Shown here one piece after another: positions 59,890 to 64,000 of a DNA stretch of 64,000 bases. The notes beneath the pieces were generated by a model, which ran no database searches, had not been told where the DNA came from, and saw only the letters and a program-made list of their open reading frames with translations. Made by a program: the position numbers and the translations under genes. Each line of letters begins with the position of its first letter. Positions within the stretch are counted from its first letter, which is position 1. This stretch comes from Bacteroidota bacterium (GTDB taxonomy: Bacteria; Bacteroidota; Bacteroidia; 2-12-FULL-35-15): positions 1 to 64,000 of the forward strand of contig JAOQAG010000005.1 of assembly GCA_025963715.1 (NCBI GenBank). Reading direction: 5' to 3'.

Positions 59890-61359
59890 ATGAAAAAAAT
59901 CTTTGTCACAGGACTTTTATCGCTTTGCGGATTAATGACATTCGGTCAAACGCTTAGGAAGCCCATCAGTTACCTGCCGCAGCAGGCCAATCATTTTCTT
60001 GTTTTGAACAGTGTTGATTTCAGAACAGTAACCACCTGGAAAATTAATATTCAAACACGGGCGCTCAATGCAACGCACGATGGGTATAATTACACCACTG
60101 TAAAATCATTTGACCTGTCCACCTATTACACAAAAATAGACGATGCGTATTTGAAAGATGAGTACTATTTGACCATACAAGGCATGGATGCAAGAGGAAC
60201 AACACTTACTTCGCAAGGTCCGCTTGCAATGAATGGCGATTCACATAGCACTGCATGTCATTGGGATTGCATCGGCCGAACATATGCTTACCGTTTAAAT
60301 TTATGGGTAAGCGCCAACGGCGGAAGCTCGCATGTTAAGATGGCAGAAATCCGTGATCCATTTGAGTTCCAATGGGTGGGCGACGATAACTGGATCCATT
60401 TTATAAATGAGGCCGATCCGTATTATTATGGTTTGAGCAGCTTTTCCATGACAGATCCCGGAAACCCGGGCACCGTCATTCACGTGGTGCTTCCCGTTGG
60501 CGAAACACATGAAGATGAAATGGGGACTTCCATTGCCGGATCAATGTATGGCGTGCGTAAATATTTTGGGCCATGGGCAGGTGATTACAATATGATGGAA
60601 TCAACGGAACATGCGGCTGGCGACAGTTATTGCGATATGGATATCAACGCAGCAATTGCAATGATCAATGATAATCCGGCTGTACCTGAGCACATTGTTT
60701 GTACTGGTGTTGGTCAGGAAGGTGGAGAACCTCCTGAGCCTGTAGAGTATTGTCAGTTCAGCAATATTGAATCGTATGTGGAATTTGCAAATTGCATGTA
60801 CGCTCAAAGTGAAGCGTTAAGCGGTCTGGCCGGTATTACAAATAATCCCGGCGGCTTTCACTGGCCATCAGGCGTAGTTGCCATTACGCTTCAAACATAT
60901 AACAGCCCAGGCGGAGTAAATAACCCGATCGTGCTGAGCGAAAAAACACTGTTTGATGATGCGGGAAATTACATCGGCTCACCGATCAATTTTGAAACCG
61001 GTTTATATACCATCGGCGTTCAATATCTGCATGGAAAATACAGGACCAGCTTTTTTGAATCAAAAGCACCATCCACCTACCGCTTGCAGCAAAAGGATTT
61101 CCTGGATGTGGTGGCATTCCCAAATCCAATCACAGGCAATACATTCAGCCTGCGTTTTGTAGCACAATCGAAATTAAAATTTACGTATTCCCTGAAAGAT
61201 GAAAGAGGGCATGAGTATTTTTCGAAAACGTATGAGTTAACAAAAGGACAGGATCTGACTGACCTGATCGATGTAAGAAGCGGACTTCCATCCGGATTTT
61301 TATTCAATAAAATCACATTTGAGGATGGCTCGGAAATTAATTTTAAAACTATAAAATAG
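59890..61359 (+). CDS. T9SS-exported protein of unknown function
   Basis: 489 residues from the ATG at 59890 (MKKIFVTGLLSLCGLMTFGQ, signal). An ATG two codons earlier is possible. The middle contains a Cys/His cluster (NGDSHSTACHWDCIGRTYAY), an aromatic-rich region (GDDNWIHFINEADPYYYG) and an HEDE/GTSIAG region. The C-terminus (FLDVVAFPNPITGNTFSLRF ... DVRSGLPSGFLFNKITFEDG) is a type A-like sorting domain. The catalytic or binding role is not recognised. Confidence 0.8.
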   Translation: MKKIFVTGLLSLCGLMTFGQTLRKPISYLPQQANHFLVLNSVDFRTVTTWKINIQTRALNATHDGYNYTTVKSFDLSTYYTKIDDAYLKDEYYLTIQGMDARGTTLTSQGPLAMNGDSHSTACHWDCIGRTYAYRLNLWVSANGGSSHVKMAEIRDPFEFQWVGDDNWIHFINEADPYYYGLSSFSMTDPGNPGTVIHVVLPVGETHEDEMGTSIAGSMYGVRKYFGPWAGDYNMMESTEHAAGDSYCDMDINAAIAMINDNPAVPEHIVCTGVGQEGGEPPEPVEYCQFSNIESYVEFANCMYAQSEALSGLAGITNNPGGFHWPSGVVAITLQTYNSPGGVNNPIVLSEKTLFDDAGNYIGSPINFETGLYTIGVQYLHGKYRTSFFESKAPSTYRLQQKDFLDVVAFPNPITGNTFSLRFVAQSKLKFTYSLKDERGHEYFSKTYELTKGQDLTDLIDVRSGLPSGFLFNKITFEDGSEINFKTIK

Positions 61360-61463
61360 TTCAAAGTTGGAAAGTTCAAAGTTTGCTTTGTGCAGATGCA
61401 ATGTATACAAAGTTAACTGCATGTGAAAGGCTAAACTAGAAACCAATCTGTTAGTGAAAAAAA

Positions 61464-61500
61464 ATAAATCCCGTTACGATAACGGGATTTATTTTTTTAT
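61464..61500 (+). terminator. Terminator after T9SS protein gene
   Basis: AAATCCCGTTA-CGA-TAACGGGATTT followed by ATTTTTTTAT. Confidence 0.85.
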
Positions 61501-61539
61501 AGAAACTAAAAAGCAAAACAAAAATTAAAATGAATAACC

Positions 61540-61862
61540 GTCTACTAACAACTAACTACAAACAACTAACAACTAAGGCACTTAGGACACTGAGTTTATT
61601 TTCTGTGTGCTTTTTTCTACCACATAAGACACAAAGAAACACATAAGGCGTGGTGTAATGTACTGTATAGAAAATTCATTGGTTTACTCGTTCATTAGTT
61701 CATTGGTGCGCTACGGGTGAAATACTATGGGGATTGCCTTTTGTTTTTCTTTTGTTTCTTTGTGGTTTAAATTTTAACATTGGTTCATACACAGCTCACA
61801 CAAAGCATACACAGTAAACTAATGAACCAATGAACAAGTAAACTAATGAACCAATAAATTTC
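61540..61862. repeat. Word repeats and inverted repeat before the TPR gene
   Basis: AACAACTAAC words (61549-61575), CACTTAGGACACTGAG and ACCACATAAGACACAAAG blocks, then an inverted repeat: TTCATTGGTTTACTCGTTCA at 61676 and AACTAATGAACCAATGAAC with TAAACTAATGAACCAATAAA at 61817-61858, enclosing TTTGTTTTTCTTTTGTTTC. Confidence 0.75.
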
Positions 61863-62043
61863 ACCTCTTTCTGTCCTTGTTTCACCTCCAAAAGTGCTGT
61901 TTACACCCTGTCGCCTATAATTTTATTGCCGCAATGCAGTTAGTAAACAAAAACAGCTTATTTAACACTGTTATTTTTATCTTCCGGCAGGCTTTGTTAT
62001 ATTTACAGTTCATCGCAGAAAAATTAATTTTTAAAAATTGTAT

Positions 62044-62643
62044 ATGAAAAAAATCATTCCTGTTCTGTCATTCATCTTCTTGTTTTCGGTTGCCCCGAAA
62101 GCACAAAATGCCGAAGCTGCCTTTACAAAAAGTTATGCATTTGAATACGATACGCAGTATGCGAAAGCGATCACAGCATTACTGGAAGCGGGAGAAGATA
62201 CCTACGAAATTAATTTGCGCCTCGGCTGGCTGTATTACAGCAGCAAGGATTATGTAAAATCCGAAACATATTATAAAAAAGCCATCAGTATGGAATCCGG
62301 TTCCATTGAAGCGCGCTTTGGACTTGCATTGCCGCTTTCGGCGCAGGGAAACTGGAATGATGTATTGGCAACCTACCTGGAGATCCTGAAGCAGGATCCC
62401 AATAATTCAATTGCCAATTACCGCATTGCCAGCATTTATTACAACCGAAAGGATTATGCAAATGCCAGCACCTCCATTTTAAAAGTAATTAAAATGTATC
62501 CTTTTGATTACGACAGTAATTTATTGTACGGGAAAATACTGATGGCGCAGAATAAAAATGCGGATGCAAAAAAATTCCTGATCAAAGCGGTGGAATACAA
62601 TCCGCAATCCGACGACGCAAAAGCCTTACTTAAGAAGCTGTAA
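62044..62643 (+). CDS. Exported TPR protein
   Basis: 199 residues from the ATG at 62044. A TTG at 62038 is less likely. Signal peptide MKKIIPVLSFIFLFSVAPKAQ, then four or five TPR units (YAKAITALLEAGEDTYEINL, VKSETYYKKAISMESGSIEA, LATYLEILKQDPNNSIANYR and following). It is followed after six bases by the LytTR response regulator, so the pair is probably co-transcribed. A periplasmic scaffold is the likely role. Confidence 0.85.
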   Translation: MKKIIPVLSFIFLFSVAPKAQNAEAAFTKSYAFEYDTQYAKAITALLEAGEDTYEINLRLGWLYYSSKDYVKSETYYKKAISMESGSIEARFGLALPLSAQGNWNDVLATYLEILKQDPNNSIANYRIASIYYNRKDYANASTSILKVIKMYPFDYDSNLLYGKILMAQNKNADAKKFLIKAVEYNPQSDDAKALLKKL

Positions 62644-62649
62644 ATTCCT

Positions 62650-63339
62650 ATGAATTGTTTGATCATTGATGATAATCCGATCGCCCGTAAAGTGCTTTCA
62701 CACTTTATTGACGACCTTGATTTTTTAACGGTTGCCGGTGCTTGTGAAAGCATTATGGAAGCAACCAATATCCTGAATTCGAAAAAGATCGATTTGCTGC
62801 TGCTGGATATTGAATTGCCGCGTATGTCGGGACTGGATATGCTGCGTACCATTCCGGATCTTCCGCTGGTGATCCTCATTACTTCCAATGCCGAATATGC
62901 TGTGGCTGCTTTCGAATACAACGTGGTGGATTTTTTACTGAAACCCATCAAGGAAGATCGCTTTTTAAAAGCCATTTACCGTGCGAAAGATATTTTTGAG
63001 AACAATACAAAAGAGCTGGAAGCCGGGAAAGAATATTTTTTTATCAAGGAAAAAGGCGCATCTGCGAAAGTGATGATGGACGATATTTTGTACATCCAGG
63101 CATTAGGCGATTATGTGAACATTCATACGGCCAGCCGCAAATACACGATCCATTATTCCATCAGTGCCATCGAAAAAAAACTGCCTGCATCGCTGTTCAT
63201 GCGTGTTCACCGCTCATACATCATTGCCATCGATAAGATCGACTCGGTGGAAGAAGGCACCGCTTTTATTTATCAAACGCCCGTTCCGGTGGGTGATAGT
63301 CAGCGCGCCGCTTTAATGAAGCGAATTAATATGCTGTAA
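62650..63339 (+). CDS. LytTR-type response regulator
   Basis: 229 residues. Receiver domain 1-120 with D7-D8, phosphoacceptor D53 (LLLLDIELPRM), T78 (LITSNAEYA) and K98 (FLLKPIKE), then a LytTR DNA-binding domain (about 130-229) with FFIKEKGASAKVMMDDILYI, ALGDYVNIHT and FMRVHRSYIIAID. The partner kinase is not in the window, although the membrane protein gene starting at 63906 could be one. Confidence 0.95.
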   Translation: MNCLIIDDNPIARKVLSHFIDDLDFLTVAGACESIMEATNILNSKKIDLLLLDIELPRMSGLDMLRTIPDLPLVILITSNAEYAVAAFEYNVVDFLLKPIKEDRFLKAIYRAKDIFENNTKELEAGKEYFFIKEKGASAKVMMDDILYIQALGDYVNIHTASRKYTIHYSISAIEKKLPASLFMRVHRSYIIAIDKIDSVEEGTAFIYQTPVPVGDSQRAALMKRINML

Positions 63340-63479
63340 ATCAATTGTTTGTGATTTCGTTCTACATTCAGGGGATTTCAAGCCCGGTTTCTTCCTTTTC
63401 ATCAAACAATTGAATAAAGCGCTGTTTACCATTGTAATTTTGATTCAGAATAAAAAGAACAAAGATTTTTAAACAAGCA

Positions 63480-63866
63480 GCGCTGTGGATCGGAACGCAG
63501 ATCAAAAATGATTTTTATGACGTTAAAAAGATCGCCTGTGGCGAATTATGATTTTTTTATGATTTGATTTTAGTGCAAATTTATCAAAATGCTCTGTAAG
63601 CCACCAACACACAGTAAACACAAAGCACTACAATCACAATTTAAAACTATAATTACCCGGGTAGACTCTTTCGGCCTGTTCAGTAATAGCGGTAAAAAAT
63701 CGCCCCGGGATTGACAATAGAAAAAATAGCATTTCGTTGAATCAAATGAAAGGAAAAGGTGTACTGGCGATTATTTATCCGTGGTTTTCCTGCAGCGCCA
63801 GCGGAAGGAAAAATTACCTTACAGGCCAGAAAAGGTTTTTGTAACTTTTTGCCTTCAAAAAGTTAG
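63480..63866. repeat. Composite repeat A/B, inverted copy 3
   Basis: The reverse complement of a B unit (63480-63660: TGGATCGGAACGCAGATCAAA, then AAAGATCGCCTGTGGCG, TTATGATTTTTTTATGATTTG) is followed by A (63660-63866: TACCCGGGTAGACTC ... TTGTAACTTTTTGCCTTCAAAAAGTT, split by the hairpin AACTTTTTG/CAAAAAGTT at 63843-63864). The order is the same as at 10453-11232, with more substitutions in A. Confidence 0.8.
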
Positions 63867-63905
63867 AACAAAATTAATTGCAAAATTAAAAACTGCAAAT
63901 TCGCC

Positions 63906-64000
63906 ATGAGCGCAAAATTTAAGATCCATACAAAATCACTCATCATTATCAGCTCCTTGCTGAGCATTGGCTTGGTGCTGTTTATAGCCATGAATGCCAA
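63906..64000 (+). CDS. Membrane protein N-terminus (partial), probable signalling protein
   Basis: The 31 codons before the window edge encode MSAKFKIHTKSLIIISSLLS followed by IGLVLFIAMNA. They form a positively charged N-terminus and one TM helix, as in sensor kinases and methyl-accepting chemotaxis proteins. The remainder is outside the window. Confidence 0.6.
   Translation, partial: MSAKFKIHTKSLIIISSLLSIGLVLFIAMNA

Overview
The window is chromosomal DNA from a free-living or environmental member of the Bacteroidota, most likely in the Chitinophagales/Sphingobacteriia area. The evidence is: type IX secretion sorting domains (type A tails on three surface proteins, a type B/CHU_C tail on the 825-residue protein), PIG-L/SSS, DUF2911 and DUF4349 proteins typical of the phylum, AT-rich start regions without clear Shine-Dalgarno boxes, and -7 promoter elements of the form TAnnTTTG. 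No ribosomal RNA or CRISPR array was seen. There is one tRNA (Asp).

Layout. 1-4001: a truncated thioredoxin-like gene, serC, a secreted protein of unknown role and a 2[4Fe-4S] ferredoxin. 4093-7047: an acyl-CoA reductase (LuxC type), a Rieske oxygenase resembling sterol 7-desaturases and a TPR protein. 7192-10184: an Rcp1-type response regulator, small proteins, and a LexA-like XRE-S24 regulator co-directional with a DnaQ-like exonuclease. A palindromic operator sits between two divergent promoters upstream of that regulator. 10440-11240: a composite repeat array. 11242-13682: beta-barrel, DUF3820 and secreted hydrolase genes.

14258-18103 is the most notable locus. It is a compact three-gene operon of a ferritin-like (VioB/iminophenyl-pyruvate dimer synthase family) protein with an internal cysteine-rich CKGxNxCKxxGGCG segment, a DUF692 multinuclear iron oxygenase (MNIO) and its DUF2063 partner. 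This has the logic of a peptide- or protein-modifying RiPP-like system in which the large ferritin-like protein itself carries the candidate target.

18215-22887: SDR, nucleoid-associated protein, an M15 peptidase and a large hydrolase without signal peptides. 23050-24595: a C5-cytosine methyltransferase overlapping an HNH endonuclease (restriction-modification). 24769-30262: a 5.5-kb degenerate integrative element bounded by a 23-bp direct repeat of the tRNA-Asp 3' end. It keeps a tyrosine-integrase tail, a phage-like 670-residue protein and several small membrane proteins. 30567-46830: housekeeping and envelope genes (CPBP protease, PBP4, pterin dehydratase, thioesterase, DUF2911, PIG-L/SSS operon, DUF4349 lipoprotein, PlsC-type acyltransferase, class III aminotransferase, MFS).

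47361-53879 is a cobalamin uptake locus: a B12 riboswitch, a BtuB-like TonB-dependent receptor, a thioesterase, a DUF6580 membrane protein, two T9SS-exported surface proteins and a BtuG-like beta-propeller lipoprotein. 54197-63339: CHU_C adhesin-like protein, YbhB, DUF2252, a T9SS protein, a TPR protein and a LytTR response regulator. 63906-end: the start of a membrane signalling gene.

The intergenic regions are unusually rich in dispersed repeats. There are at least six families: a composite A/B element, GATCCCGGG-type palindromes, and several inverted repeats whose arms are iterated short words. Many lie exactly at gene ends and may act as terminators or as mobile or recombinogenic elements.
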